This document shows positions 47,420 through 57,107 of a DNA stretch of 64,000 bases, piece after piece. A program made the translations under genes and the position numbers. The notes below the pieces were generated by a model. The model was given only the letters and a program-made list of their open reading frames with translations, was not told where the DNA came from and did no database searches. The stretch is from assembly GCF_029407905.1 (NCBI RefSeq), contig NC_073628.1, forward strand, positions 91,198,501-91,262,500, in the 5' to 3' direction. Origin of the DNA: Bubalus kerabau. Its lineage: Eukaryota > Chordata > Mammalia > Artiodactyla > Bovidae. The first letter of the stretch is position 1; the number at the start of each line of letters is the position of its first letter.

Positions 47420-47950
47420 GTTTATTGTTGCTTTGGGTATCAGATTCTGGTTGCTGCTGTAACAAACTGTGGCAAACAGTGGCTTAAACACATGTATTAT
47501 CTAACAGTTCTGGATGTCAGGATCTGATACAGGCCTCACTGGGCTAAAATCAAGTTGTCAACAGGACCTACTGTACAGCACCTGGAACTCTGCTCAATGT
47601 TAGGTGGCAGTCTGGATGGGAGGGGAGTTGGGAGAGAATGGATGCATGTACATGTATGGCTGAGTCCCTTTGCTGTTCACCTGAAACTATCACAACATTA
47701 ATCGGCTTTACCCAAACACAAAATAAAAAATTAAAAGAAAAGCAAGGTGTCAGAAGAGCTCTGTTCCTCTCTTGAGACTCTGGGGGATAACGCATGTCCT
47801 TGCCTTTACCAGTTTCTAAAGGTTGCTCACATTCCTTGACTTGTGACTCCTTTTCCATCTTCAAAGCCAGTAACATCACATCAAGACCTTCTCACATTGA
47901 ATCACTCACTATCTTTTCTGTCTTCATGTTCTATCATTTAACAACCCTTG
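47420..47950 (+). repeat. Ancient interspersed repeat split by an L1 tail, family unassigned
   Basis: CTGTAACAAACTGTGGCAAAC, AGTGGCTTAAACACATG, AACAGTTCTGGATGTCAGG and CACTGGGCTAAAATCAAG occur on the left. The right side continues with GTGTCAGAAGAGCTCTGTTCC, CACATTCCTTGACTTGTGAC and CATCTTCAAAGCCAG. This is a familiar mammal-wide repeat, but I cannot name the family safely. Confidence 0.6.
47561..47742 (+). mobile_element. L1 3' UTR insertion with TSD
   Basis: GGACCTACTGTACAGCACC through AATCGGCTTTACCCAAAC and an A-rich tail. CAAGTTGTCA (47551-47560) and CAAGGTGTCA (47743-47752) are the TSD with one mismatch. Confidence 0.9.
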
Positions 47951-47953
47951 TGA

Positions 47954-48217
47954 GAGATGGCACCCCACTCCAGTACTCTTGCCTGAAAAATCCCATGGAC
48001 AGAGGAGCCTGGTAGGCTGCAGTCCATGGGGTCGCTGAGGGTCAGACACGAATGAGCAACTTCATTTTTCACTTTCATGCATTGGAGAAGGAAATGGCAA
48101 CCCACTCCAGTGTTCTTGCCTGGTGAATCCCAGGGACGGGGGAGCCTGGTGGGCTGCCGTCTATGGGGTCACACAGAGTCAGACATGACTGAAGTGACTT
48201 AGCAGCAGCGGCAGCGA
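47954..48217 (+). mobile_element. ART2A-type dimeric SINE
   Basis: Two Bov-tA-like 3' units in tandem, joined at TTTCACTTTCATGCATTGG. The end is GACTGAAGTGACTTAGCAGCAGCGGCAGCG. Confidence 0.92.
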
Positions 48218-48417
48218 TAACATTAGGCACACCAAAGTAATCCAATATACTCACCTTATATTTAGTTCAGTTCAGTTCAGTCTCTCAGTCCTGTCTGACT
48301 CTTTGTGACCCCATGAATCCCAGCACACCAGGCCTCCCTGTCCATCACCAACTCCTGGAGTTCACCCAGACTTACGACCACCGAGTCAGTGATGCCATCC
48401 AGCCATCTCATCCTCCG

Positions 48418-49470
48418 TCATCGCCTTCTCCTCCTGCCCCCAATCCCTCCCAGCATCAGAGTCTTTTCCAATGAGTCACCTCTTCGCATCAGGTGGCCAA
48501 AGGACTGGAGTTTCAGCTTTAGCATCATTTCTTCCAAAGAAATCTCAGGGCTGATCTTCTTCAGAATGGACTGATTGGATCTCCTTGCAGTCCAAGGGAC
48601 TCTCAAGAGTCTTCTCCAACACCACACTTCACAAGCATCAATTCTTCGGTGCTCAGCCTTCCTCACAGTCCAACTCTCACATCCACACATGACCACTGGA
48701 AAAACCATAGCCTTGACTAGACGGACCTTTGTTGGCAAAGTAATGTCTCTGCTTTTGAATATGCTGTCTAGGTTGGTATCTACTCCTTCCAAGGAGTAAG
48801 CGTCTTTTAATTTCATGGCTGCAGTCACCACCTGCAGTGATTTTGGAGCCCCCAAAAATAAAGTCTGACACTGTTTCCACTGTTTCCCCATCTATTTCCC
48901 ATGAAGTGATGGGACCGGATGCCATAATCTTCTTTTTCTGAATGTTGAGCTTTAAGCCAGCTTTTTCACTCTCCACTTTCATCAAGAGGCTTTTTAGTCC
49001 TCTTCACTTTCTGCCATAAGGGTGGTGTCATCTGCATATCTGAGGTTATTGATATTTCTCCCGGCAATCTTGATTCCAGCTTGTGCTTCTTCCAGCCCAG
49101 CATTTCTCATGATGTACACTGCATATAAGTTAAATAAACAGGGTGACAATATACAGCCTTGACGTACTCCTTTTCCTATTTGGAACCAGTCTGTTGTTCC
49201 ATGTCCAGTTCTAACTGTTGCTTCCTGACCTGCATATAGGTTTCTCAAGAGGCAGATCAGGTGGTCTGATATTCCCATCTCTTTCAGAATTTTCCACAGT
49301 TGATTGTGATCTACACAGTCAAAGGCTTTGGCATAGTCAATAAAGCAGAAATAGATGTTTTTCTGGAACTCTCTTGCTTTTTCCATGATCCAGCGGATGT
49401 TGGCAATTTGATCTCTGGTTCCTCTGCCTTTTCTAAAACTAGCTTGAATATCAGGAAGTTCACGGTTCAC
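48418..49470 (-). pseudogene. BovB ORF 3' half, separated by one stop and two or more frameshifts
   Basis: Same frame as the 617-codon piece from 49473 down to about 49000 (ELPDIQASFRKGRGTRDQ, IDYAKAFDCVDHNQ, GCILSPCLFNLYAVYIM, intact YADD). Loss of one A near 49000 (SEEE codons) ends that frame. Later pieces are 48677-48985 and 48418-48891. TGA (complement of 48418-48420) stands at the conserved Arg. Few lesions separate this from the ancestral frame, so the copy is fairly young. Confidence 0.9.
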
Positions 49471-49473
49471 ATA

Positions 49474-51327
49474 TTACTGAAGCCTGGCTTGGAGAATTTT
49501 GAGCATTACTTTACTAGCGTGTGAGATGAATGCAATTGTGTGGCAGTTTGAGCATTCTTTGGCATTGCCTTTCTTTGGCATTGGAATGAAAACTGACCTT
49601 TTCCAGTCCTGTGACCACTGCTGAGTTTTCCAAATTTGCTGGCATATTGAGTGCAGCACTTTCACAGCATCATCTTTCAGGATTTGAAAGAGCTCAACTG
49701 GAATTCCATTACCTCCACTAGCTTTGTTCGTAGTGATGCTTTCTAAGGCCCACTGGACTTCACATTCCAGGATGTCTGACTCTAGGTCAGTGATCACACC
49801 ATGGTGATTATCCGGGTTGTGAAGATCTTCCTTGTACAGTTCTTCTGTGTATTCTTGCCATCTCTTCTTAATATCTTCTGCTTCTGTTAGGTCCGTAGCA
49901 TTTCTGTCCTTTATCGAGCCCATCTTTGCATGAAATGTTCCCTTGGTATCTCTAATTTTCTTGAAGAGATCTCTAGTCTTTCCCATTCTGTTGTTTTCCT
50001 CTATTTCTTTGAATTGATCACTCAAGAAGGCTTTCTTATCTCTTCTTGCTATTCTTTGGATCTCTGCATTCAGATGCTTATATCTTTCCTTTTCTCCTTT
50101 GCTTTTCACTTCTCTTCTTTTCACAGCTATTTGTAAGGCCTCCCCAGACAGCCATTTTGCTTTTTTGCATTTCTTTTCCGTGGGGATGGTCTTGATCCCT
50201 GTCTCCTGTACAATGTCATGAACCTCAGTCCATAGTTCATCAAGCACTCTATCTATCAGATCTAGTCCCTTAAATCTATTTCTCACTTCCACTGTATAAT
50301 CATAATGGATTTGATTTAGGTCATACCTGAATGATCTAGTGGTTTTCCCTACTTTCTTCAATTTCAGTCTGAATTTGGCAATAAGGAGTTCATGATCTGA
50401 GCCACAGTCAGCTCCCAGTCTTGTTTTTGCTGACTGTATAGAGCTTCTCCATGTTTGGCTGCAAAGAATATTATCAATCTGATTTCGGTGTTGACCATCT
50501 GGTGATGTCCATGTGTAGAGTCTTCTCTTGTGTTGTTGGAAGAGGGTCTTTGTTATGACCAGTGCGTTTTCTTGGCAAAACTCTAGTAGTCTTTGCCCTG
50601 CTTCATTCCGTATTCCAAGGTCAAATTTGCCTGTTACTCCAGGTGTTTCTTGACTTCCTACTTTTGCATTCCAGTCCCCTATAATGAAAAGGACATCTTT
50701 TTTGGGTGTTAGTTCTAAAAGGTCTTGTAGGTCTTCATAGAACCGTTCAACTTCAGTTTCTTCAGCGTTACTGGTTGGGGCATAGACTTGGATTACTGTG
50801 ATATTGAATGGTTTGCCTTGAAAATGAACAGAGATCATTCTGTTGTTTTTGAGATTGCATCCAAGTACTGCATTTAGGACTCTTTTGTTGACCATGATGG
50901 GTACTCCGTTTCTTCTGAGGGATTCCTGCCTGCGGTAGTAGATATAATGGTCATCTGAGTTAAATTCACCCATTCCAGTCCATTTCAGTTTGCTAATTCC
51001 TAGAATGTCGACATTCACTCTTGCCATCTCTTGTTTGACTACTTCCAATTTGCCTTGATTCATGGACCTGACATTCCAGGTTCCTATGCAATATTGCTCT
51101 TTACCGCATCGAAACTTGCTTCTATCACCAGTCACATCCACAGCTGGGTATTCTTTTTGCTTTGGCTCCATCCCTTCATTCTTTCTGGAGTTATTTCTCC
51201 ACTGATCTCCAGTAGCATATTGGGCACCTACTGACCTGGGGAGTTCCTCTTTCAGTATCCTATCATTTTGCCTCTCAAGGCAAGAATTCTGAAGTGGTTT
51301 GCCATTCCCTTCTCCAGTGGACCACAT
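49474..51327 (-). pseudogene. BovB ORF 5' half: APE-type endonuclease and start of RT (617 codons open)
   Basis: An open frame of 617 residues. Seen in order: an N-terminal region to about residue 80; the EN fold with GTWNVR (about 84), ISKLKWTG (about 109), VIQVYAPTSN, IIGDWNAKVG, QHRNQIDNIL and GSDHELL; a basic linker (KKCKKAKWLS); and the RT N-terminus (ASGGNGIPVELFQ, SVFIPMPKKGNAKE). The usual Glu of the SEL(K)W motif is Lys here (codon complement of 50989-50991), which should remove a metal-binding residue of the nuclease. The frame ends at TAA (complement of 49474-49476), where the family has CAA (Gln). In the family this protein nicks target DNA and primes reverse transcription. A 7-codon in-frame gap near residue 17, relative to the copy at 63.6 kb, is also visible. 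Confidence 0.92.
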
Positions 51328-51339
51328 TCTGTCAGTAGT

Positions 51340-51689
51340 AGGTTATCTACTTTACAGAAATTTTCAAATGGTTAAACTGAGATAATCTAATCCTAGAAAA
51401 AGGGTTTGGATCATAGATGCTCAATGGGTGTTAGTTTCCTTTGTGTACTTCATCACTCCCCCATCACAGAAGTAGACCACCTTACCTGACAGCCACTTAC
51501 ATTAATGCTTAATCGACCAACCAGGATTCATTGAGGACCTAATTTATTCACAGCATTCTGGGAGACCCTAGAATGGGATATGCCACCATGCCTTCTTCAA
51601 AAAGACACCAATAGGGCTAGGGAATCTATGTGAACATAGGATTAAATAATAATAACAGAAGATATGGGTGTATCACTGCTAAAGTCATA
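51340..51689. other. No gene recognised
   Basis: About 350 bases of apparently unique DNA. Confidence 0.5.
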
Positions 51690-51820
51690 AAGTGGAAGTG
51701 TGGTAGTCACTCAGTCATGTCTGACTTTTTGTGATCCCATGGACTGTAACCTGCCAGGCCCCTCTGTCCATGGAATTCTCCAGGCAAGAATACTGGAGTG
51801 GGTTGCCATTTCCTTCTCCT
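51690..51820 (-). mobile_element. Bov-tA SINE fragment, minus
   Basis: GTGGTAGTCACTCAGTCATG, CTGCCAGGCCCCTCTGTCC and GGGTTGCCATTTCCTTCTCC: only the 3' unit is present. Confidence 0.92.
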
Positions 51821-51824
51821 GGGA

Positions 51825-53598
51825 AAGGGAATAAAACTCACCCTGATTAATTGCCCTGTGACTGGTACTGCCATTCAGGAGGTAGAGTTCTGCAGACTTG
51901 AAATGAAATGGGATGATTTCACAGAGGGAAAGGATTTGAGCAGGCTTTGGAAAAGAAGGGTTGGATTTAGACAACCTGTGAAGAGAGAGAGCTGCAGTTT
52001 ATTCTGAGCAAACCCTTGAGATTCTTCCCCCAGCAACCTTCAAAAGACCTTGTTTTCTCTCAGGGAAGTGTTCAGCTCAAGGCAGGCTAAGTCAGCCACA
52101 AGAACACCACCAGTAAACACTGCTGTCTCCCACCTCCTCTTCTCTGACAGCCTACCTCTTTGCCAGGCTTTCTCTCCTCCTTCCCGTATCTCAACATGAT
52201 ACAAAACAGCCTTTCTTTTTTAACTGAGATTATTTAGAAGCAGTGCCCCATAATTACAGTAATCTTATCTCCTTTGAATTCACCAGAATTACTCCTTTTC
52301 TTTATATCAGCACCATGGCTACATGACAGGCATTATTGGTAAGCTTTGTGTAATGGTGCAATGTTGTTTTTTTAAAGTGACATCTGCTCAAATAGACTAA
52401 TGTTCTAATCTGCCTGACTCATTTGATGGGAGCACGTCCAACAGACCAATGTGAATGGGTGGGGGTGGAGGAAGCAGGAAGCATTTAGAAGGATATTTCT
52501 TCAGTTTTTTAAATCAAGATTATGACTATTTCATTTCGTACAGAAAAGCAGTGGATATTCATTGTAGCAGTGGTCATGTCTAGTAATCTGAAACGGATCA
52601 TGTCTCAGGATGAGTGAAGATGGTCATGCTTCTCATTTTGATTACCCTGATGATTCTCAGCCACATTTTCTTGTCCCCCACGACCTGGAGTTTCATCAGT
52701 TCATTTCCTTTCCTACTGTGCTCTCCTCAAATGAACCTCTTTGAGAGTCTGTTGATATATCTTCCTGCTTTCAAAATCTGGGATTTCCTATGTCCGGTGG
52801 CCTTCCTCTCTTTGGAATCCTTCTTCCAAGGGCACTCAGCAGCATGTGGTCTCTGTCCACTTACTTATTACTCAGTCCATTTGCTGAGGGATCCTGTGTG
52901 CTAGGCCTCAGGAACACAAGGGTGGGTAAGTCAGAACTCTGTCCCCAGAGAGCTCATGGTCTTGTTGAGCCATGACCAACGGGAGCCCCAGGATACCAAA
53001 AGACTGAAGCCAAAAGCAGAGCATCAGAGAGGGGGTGACACTGAGTAGGAGGCAAAATGTTCATCTCTGCTTACAGTTACTCACTCTCCGTAACCGTTTC
53101 ATAACATCCTCACTTTCCTGCCTCGGTTTCTAGGTCCTGCATAATCTACTCCCACCAGATATACCCACCCCATCTCTCTCCCTACCATCACAAATCATCT
53201 GCTCCTGATGGATTAGTCTGAAAAAAAAAAATAAATTGTACACTCTCTTATTTGTAACTCTGGGTCTTCGCTCACATTTTCTGTCTAAAATAAACTCTCT
53301 ACCGTCACCTCTACTAATAACACCCACAACAGTTCTCAAATCCATGTCACCATCAGAGATCAACTCATCTTCTAATTCTTTGTGAAACTTCTTCCAACCA
53401 CACCAAGAATTTTATGGCTTTTTTTCTTAACTCACATAGTACTTAAGATATAAGTACAATTTAGATAACATGTGTAAAAATAATAGCTAAAAAATTACAA
53501 TGCACAATGCAAATATGAAATATGGCTGTTATCTTTAACTGGTAGTAGAGCTTTTTATGTCTTCACCAACAGTAGCTGTATTTCTTTACACAAGTTGG
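51825..53598. other. No gene recognised
   Basis: Apparently unique. Open frames at 52614-52904 and 52790-52975 lack any family feature. Confidence 0.5.
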
Positions 53599-53599
53599 T

Positions 53600-53740
53600 T
53601 CTTTAGCTGTAGTATATAAAAAAAAAACCTATCTTGACATAACAGGTTTGTTGTAAAGATTAGTTAGTTATGTTGACATGCTATAAGATGTCTGACTTGT
53701 GGTAGGCAGTTCTTGATGGAATGATGATAGTAGTAAGCAT
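53600..53740 (+). repeat. Possible MIR 3' half
   Basis: CAGGTTTGTTGTAAAGATTAG and GACTTGTGGTAGGCAGTTCTTGATG vaguely follow the MIR 3' part. Weak. Confidence 0.35.
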
Positions 53741-53744
53741 GTTG

Positions 53745-54214
53745 ATTTTTTCTCAGACAGGATTAGTGTTTTTCCTTGTTCCTTTATTTTTCAGAAGGCT
53801 AGGATTGATGTGCATTTGAGGATGGGAGAAGCAGAAAATTTGTGTTATGAAAGAAAGGTTATTGTAAGGATAAAATTAAACATCCTTCAGAGCTTTGCAT
53901 CTTTCATTTCAAAATTCAGAGAAGAATTAAAATATTGTAATGGTGATGACTCCCCATTTCCCGTCACCACTTCTGGCAAGGGTTCAATGGTTTGACCCTG
54001 ACACTCCCTTAGAGACTAAGGGATCATTGTTCTCTAGTGGACAATGTTTATTAGAATTGAAGGCATGCGCCAGCTGAGGGAAGTAGAGATGAAGGAGAGG
54101 GGCAGGGTGGCAGCTGCCCTTTCTGGAAGGTAGTGACTTTCTGACCTTTAGAATTCAAAGGTTCTCTGGTACAGTGCCTGGATGCCGAGCCATCAGCACA
54201 GAATAGTGTTTGTA
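53745..54214. other. No gene recognised
   Basis: Apparently unique, about 470 bases. Confidence 0.5.
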
Positions 54215-54782
54215 AACTGGAGTGATTGCACCCACAGTCCCTCACCTCCACTCCACCCAGATGCATTTCACAATATCTGGAGACATTTTTGGTCATCATA
54301 ACTTGACAAGGATGGGCATTCTATGGCATCTAGTGGGTAGAGGCCAAGCAAGTAGCTAAACATCCTAAAATAACAAGACAGCAACCCAATAAGCCATAAT
54401 TCCCAAAGATACAGGCACCCTATTATTCACTGCCACACTATTTACAAGACATGAAAGCAACCTAAATGTTCATCAACAAAGGATAAAGAAGATGTGGTAC
54501 ATACATACAATGGAATATTACTCAGTCATAAAAGAAGAATGAAATTGTGCCATTTGCAGAGATGTGGATGGACGTAGAGACTGTCACACAGAGTAAGTAA
54601 GTTAGAAAGAGAAAAATAAATACCGACTATTAATGCATATTTGTGGAATCTAGAAAAATGGTACAGATGAACCTATTTGCAAAGCAGAGAGAGAGACACA
54701 GATGTAGAGAACAAATGTAAGGACACTTGAGGGGAATAAAGAGGTGGGATGAGTTAGGAGACTGGTACTGACATATAGACAC

Positions 54783-55054
54783 TGCTGCTGCTGCTGCTGC
54801 ATCGCTTCCGTCGTGTCCGACTCTGTGCGACCCCATAGATGGCAGCCCACCAGGCTCCCCCGTCCCTGGGATTCTCCAGGCAAGAACACTGGAGTGGATT
54901 GCCATTTCCTTCTCCAATGCAGGAAAGTGAAAAGTGAAAGGGAAGCCACTCAGCCGTGTCTGACCCTTAGCATGGACTGCAGCCTACCAGGCTCCTCCGT
55001 CCATGGGATTTTTCCAGGCAAGAGTACTGGAGTGGGGTGCCATTGCCTTCTCCA
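54783..55054 (-). mobile_element. ART2A-type dimeric SINE, minus, with TSD
   Basis: CTG-repeat start (complement of a CAG-type 3' end), two Bov-tA-like units, then CCATTGCCTTCTCCA. ATATAGACAC (54773-54782) and ATATACACAC (55055-55064) form a TSD with one mismatch. Confidence 0.95.
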
Positions 55055-55067
55055 ATATACACACTAC

Positions 55068-55258
55068 TATGTATACATATATTCCCTCTGTTTTGGAATT
55101 CCTTCCCACTTAGGTCACCACAGAGTGGTATACAGAGTGTATACAGAGTGGTATACAGCAGGTTCTGTATACCACAGAGAACTCTACTCAGTGGTAACCA
55201 GTCTGTGGTGACCTAAGTGGGAAAGAATTCCAAAACAGAGGGAATATATGTATACATA
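55068..55258. repeat. 191-bp near-palindrome inside the L1 3' UTR
   Basis: The left arm 55068-55128 is complementary to the right arm 55198-55258 over 61 bases with two mismatches. The centre holds a second perfect stem of 11 bases (55148-55158 with 55165-55175), loop CAGGTT. The right arm matches ordinary L1 3' UTR; the left arm does not belong there and is an inverted copy of it. A short tandem TATACAGAGTG lies in the loop side. Confidence 0.95.
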
Positions 55259-55599
55259 CAGCTGATTCATTTTGCTGTAGAGCAGAAGCTAACCCAAAAT
55301 TGTAAACAACTATCATCCAATAAAAAATTTAAAAATTAAAAGAAAAATCATCTGGCCCACAATGTCAATAGTGTGTCAGATGCAGAAACCCTTCACTGAA
55401 AGCAATTGAAACCCACAGCTCTGAGATCTGCTAATCCTGTGCCAAATGATCTGAGCCCCAAACCTCTTCTTCCCTTGTGTCTTCCCTAGACTCAGGATCC
55501 AGAAATACCAAACTGGAATTAATTAATAGGAATCAGTCAGCAAACCTTGAAGATCCAGAACAAATGTCACTTCCTCTATGAATCCCGCCCTAGATACAT

Positions 55600-55809
55600 T
55601 GTTGCTGTGTAGTCTCTCATGTCTGACTCTTTGTGACTCCAAGGACTGTAGCCTGCCAGGCTCCTCTGCCCATGGGATACTCCAGGCAAGAATACTGGAG
55701 TGGATTGCCATGCCCTCCTCCAGGGGATCTTCCCGACTCAGGGATGGAACCCAAGTCTCCTGCATTGGCAGGAGAATTCTTTACACCCGAGCCACCTGGA
55801 AAGCCCCTT
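55600..55809 (-). mobile_element. Bov-tA SINE, minus, with short TSD
   Basis: Complement of the full SINE. GATACAT at 55593-55599 and 55810-55816 is the TSD. Confidence 0.93.
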
Positions 55810-55819
55810 GATACATCAG

Positions 55820-56096
55820 ACAGTGTTTGACCACCTTACTAGCAGCCTGAGGGTTTTTAAGACAACAAATTGATTCTAGGAGATGGAAGAACTTAAAAAC
55901 CAAACATTATGATGAAGCAATCAGAGAGTAACAACAGCAAGAAGACACTACCACCTGAGAACTGGAAAGATGAAGAAAGGAAGCAGTGTTTCTAGAGCCC
56001 AGGAGCCAGTGAGAGCTGGGATCTCAGACACACAGTCATCCTTGGAATCGCTGCATTTAGACAGAAGCAGACAGGGGAAAAAGTATTCCAGATGCT
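55820..56096. other. Unrecognised; may be internal leader of the adjacent LTR element
   Basis: Lies on the internal side of the primer-binding-site-like sequence at 56097-56114, so part of it could be retroviral leader. No gene is recognisable. Confidence 0.35.
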
Positions 56097-56114
56097 CCCT
56101 TCCTTCTGACACCA
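56097..56114 (-). promoter_or_regulatory. Primer-binding-site-like sequence (tRNA-Leu type)
   Basis: The complement reads TGGTGTCAGAAGGAAGGG; the first 12 bases match the form seen in tRNA-Leu-primed elements. It lies immediately downstream of the U5-like region, where a PBS belongs. Not verified by search. Confidence 0.45.
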
Positions 56115-56127
56115 TTTACCACAGACT

Positions 56128-56275
56128 GGGACTCAAACCCATGTGCTGGGACTTGAACCCAGCCAAAACCCAGTTTGGGACTTAAATCCACATGGTTGGG
56201 ACTCAAACCCAGTCAAAACCAAGTGTGGGACTTGAACCCATGTGGCTAGGACTCAAACCAAGCCAAAACCCACAG
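56128..56275. repeat. Three copies of a 50-bp unit, each with two GGGACTYRAACCC motifs
   Basis: Motif starts are at 56128, 56148, 56177, 56198, 56227 and 56248, with alternating spacing of about 20 and 29 bases. On the LTR strand the motif reads GGGTTCAAGTCCC in its best copies (56148, 56227), the same form as a tRNA T-arm or pol III B box (GWTCRANNC). Confidence 0.9.
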
Positions 56276-56586
56276 TACCTGGTTTCAGGATCTAATGAAG
56301 CTCAGGTTCTTGATGTCTCATTGCAGAAAGAATTCACTGAGAGACAAAGTGATAGGTAAGAAGTGGGTTTATTCAGATACAGAGAGAAGCACACTCCACA
56401 GACAGTGTGAGCCATTGCAAAGGGCGAATGTGGCTGTGAAATGTAGCGTGGTGGCTAGTTTTTATAGGCTGGGCAATTTCATATGTTAATGAGTGGGAGG
56501 ATTATCCCAACTATTTTGGGGAAGGGACAGAGATTTCCAGGATTTGGGCCACCGCCCACTCCTTGGTCTTTTAACAGTGCCTTGGC

Positions 56587-56710
56587 ACTGACTCGATGGA
56601 TGTGAGTCTGAGTGAACTCCGGGAGTTGGTGATGGACAGGGAGGCCTGGCGTGCTGCGATTCATGGGGTCGCAAAGAGTCGGACACGACTGAGCGACTGA
56701 ACTGATTTGA
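56587..56710 (+). mobile_element. BovB 3' tail inserted in the LTR
   Basis: ACTGACTCGATGGATGTGAG through GGGTCGCAAAGAGTCGG and GACTGAGCGACTGAACTGA, ending in TTTGATCTGATCTG. The sequence is near consensus, so it is a recent insertion. The TSD is not clear. Confidence 0.92.
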
Positions 56711-56769
56711 TCTGATCTGGAACTGTCATGGAATCTCTAGGTCTGTCATTTCACTTGCTGATTGAGGAT

Positions 56770-56863
56770 CAAGGTCTAGTCTTGCCTGCCACCTTGGTCC
56801 CATTTAATTCCAATTGCAAGGTCTAGTCTTGCCTGCCACCTTGGTCCCATTTAATTCCAATTG
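56770..56863. repeat. Perfect 47-bp tandem duplication (LTR U3)
   Basis: 56770-56816 and 56817-56863 are identical as read. Direct repeats of this size in U3 are usual enhancer-type duplications in retroviral LTRs. Confidence 0.96.
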
Positions 56864-57107
56864 GTCTGTGTTGTGTCCTTGGGCTATGTCATTCTTTCAA
56901 AAATTGTGCCCTGCCCCTTTCCCTCCTGTTACAATAATACCATGGCAACATCATGGTTTAGGGACATCTTTTGGGCATGTGAAAATTTATGGAGCCCCTC
57001 AAATCAACTTGCCTGAGCAGATATTTTTTTGTTTAACCCCTATCTTCAAAAGTTTCAGTCATTAATAACAGTATCAGAGAAAGGAGAAAAAAAAAAAAAA
57101 ATGACAA

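Larger units (their letters stand above)
48264..51335 (-). mobile_element. Long BovB LINE copy, minus (about 3.07 kb)
   Basis: Runs from the (CTGAA)n end (complement of 48264-48282) to the 5' part of the ORF and its MWSTGEGNGK start at 51327. It stops a few bases upstream of that, so it lacks the GC-rich 5' region seen at 63.1-63.5 kb. It contains EN, linker, RT and C-terminal regions in order and is the most complete copy in the window. Confidence 0.95.
54400..55345 (+). mobile_element. L1 3' end carrying a SINE and a rearranged 3' UTR
   Basis: Starts in the ORF2 C-terminus (TGGAATATTACTCAGTCATA, GATGTGGATGGACGTAGAG), continues into the 3' UTR, and ends GCTGATTCATTTTGCTG, CAACTATCATCCAATAAAAA. 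A SINE interrupts it at 54783-55054. The expected UTR segment between ACACTAC and GGAATATATG is replaced by an inverted copy of the neighbouring downstream UTR (see 55068-55258). Confidence 0.88.
54215..55400 (+). repeat. Old DNA-transposon-like repeat split by an L1
   Basis: Left part: CAATATCTGGAGACATTTTTGG, GGCATCTAGTGGGTAGAGGCC, AGCTAAACATCCTAAAATAAC (54265-54395). Right part: ATCATCTGGCCCACAATGTCAATAGTG then GAAACCC (55347-55395). The two are halves of one familiar hAT-like mammal-wide repeat, separated by the L1 and all it contains. Family name not assigned. Confidence 0.6.
56115..56933 (-). mobile_element. Endogenous retroviral LTR, minus, with BovB insertion
   Basis: On the complement it begins TGTAACAGGAGGGAAAGGG at 56933. 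It has a perfect 47-bp tandem duplication in U3, a TATA motif (GCCTATAAAAAC, about 56459-56470) and an AATAAA (complement of 56368-56373) about 90 bases further on. A U5-like stretch CTCTCAGTGAATTCTTTCTGC follows, then a 50-bp-period repeat before the PBS-like site. A BovB tail interrupts U3. No viral genes are recognisable. Class I (gamma-like) is my guess from this architecture. The inner boundary is approximate. Confidence 0.75.

Noticed and set aside
52614..52975. Two overlapping hydrophobic open frames
   Set aside because: Length and composition are as expected by chance in pyrimidine-rich DNA; no motif or neighbour supports them.
54783..54800. CTG repeat, considered as an expandable trinucleotide repeat (also at 33521-33541)
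   Set aside because: It is the normal CAG-type 3' end of ART2A-like SINEs, only a few units long.
56128..56275. Regularly spaced repeats, considered as a CRISPR array
   Set aside because: The genome is mammalian and the units are a 50-bp tandem repeat with conserved spacers, not unique ones.
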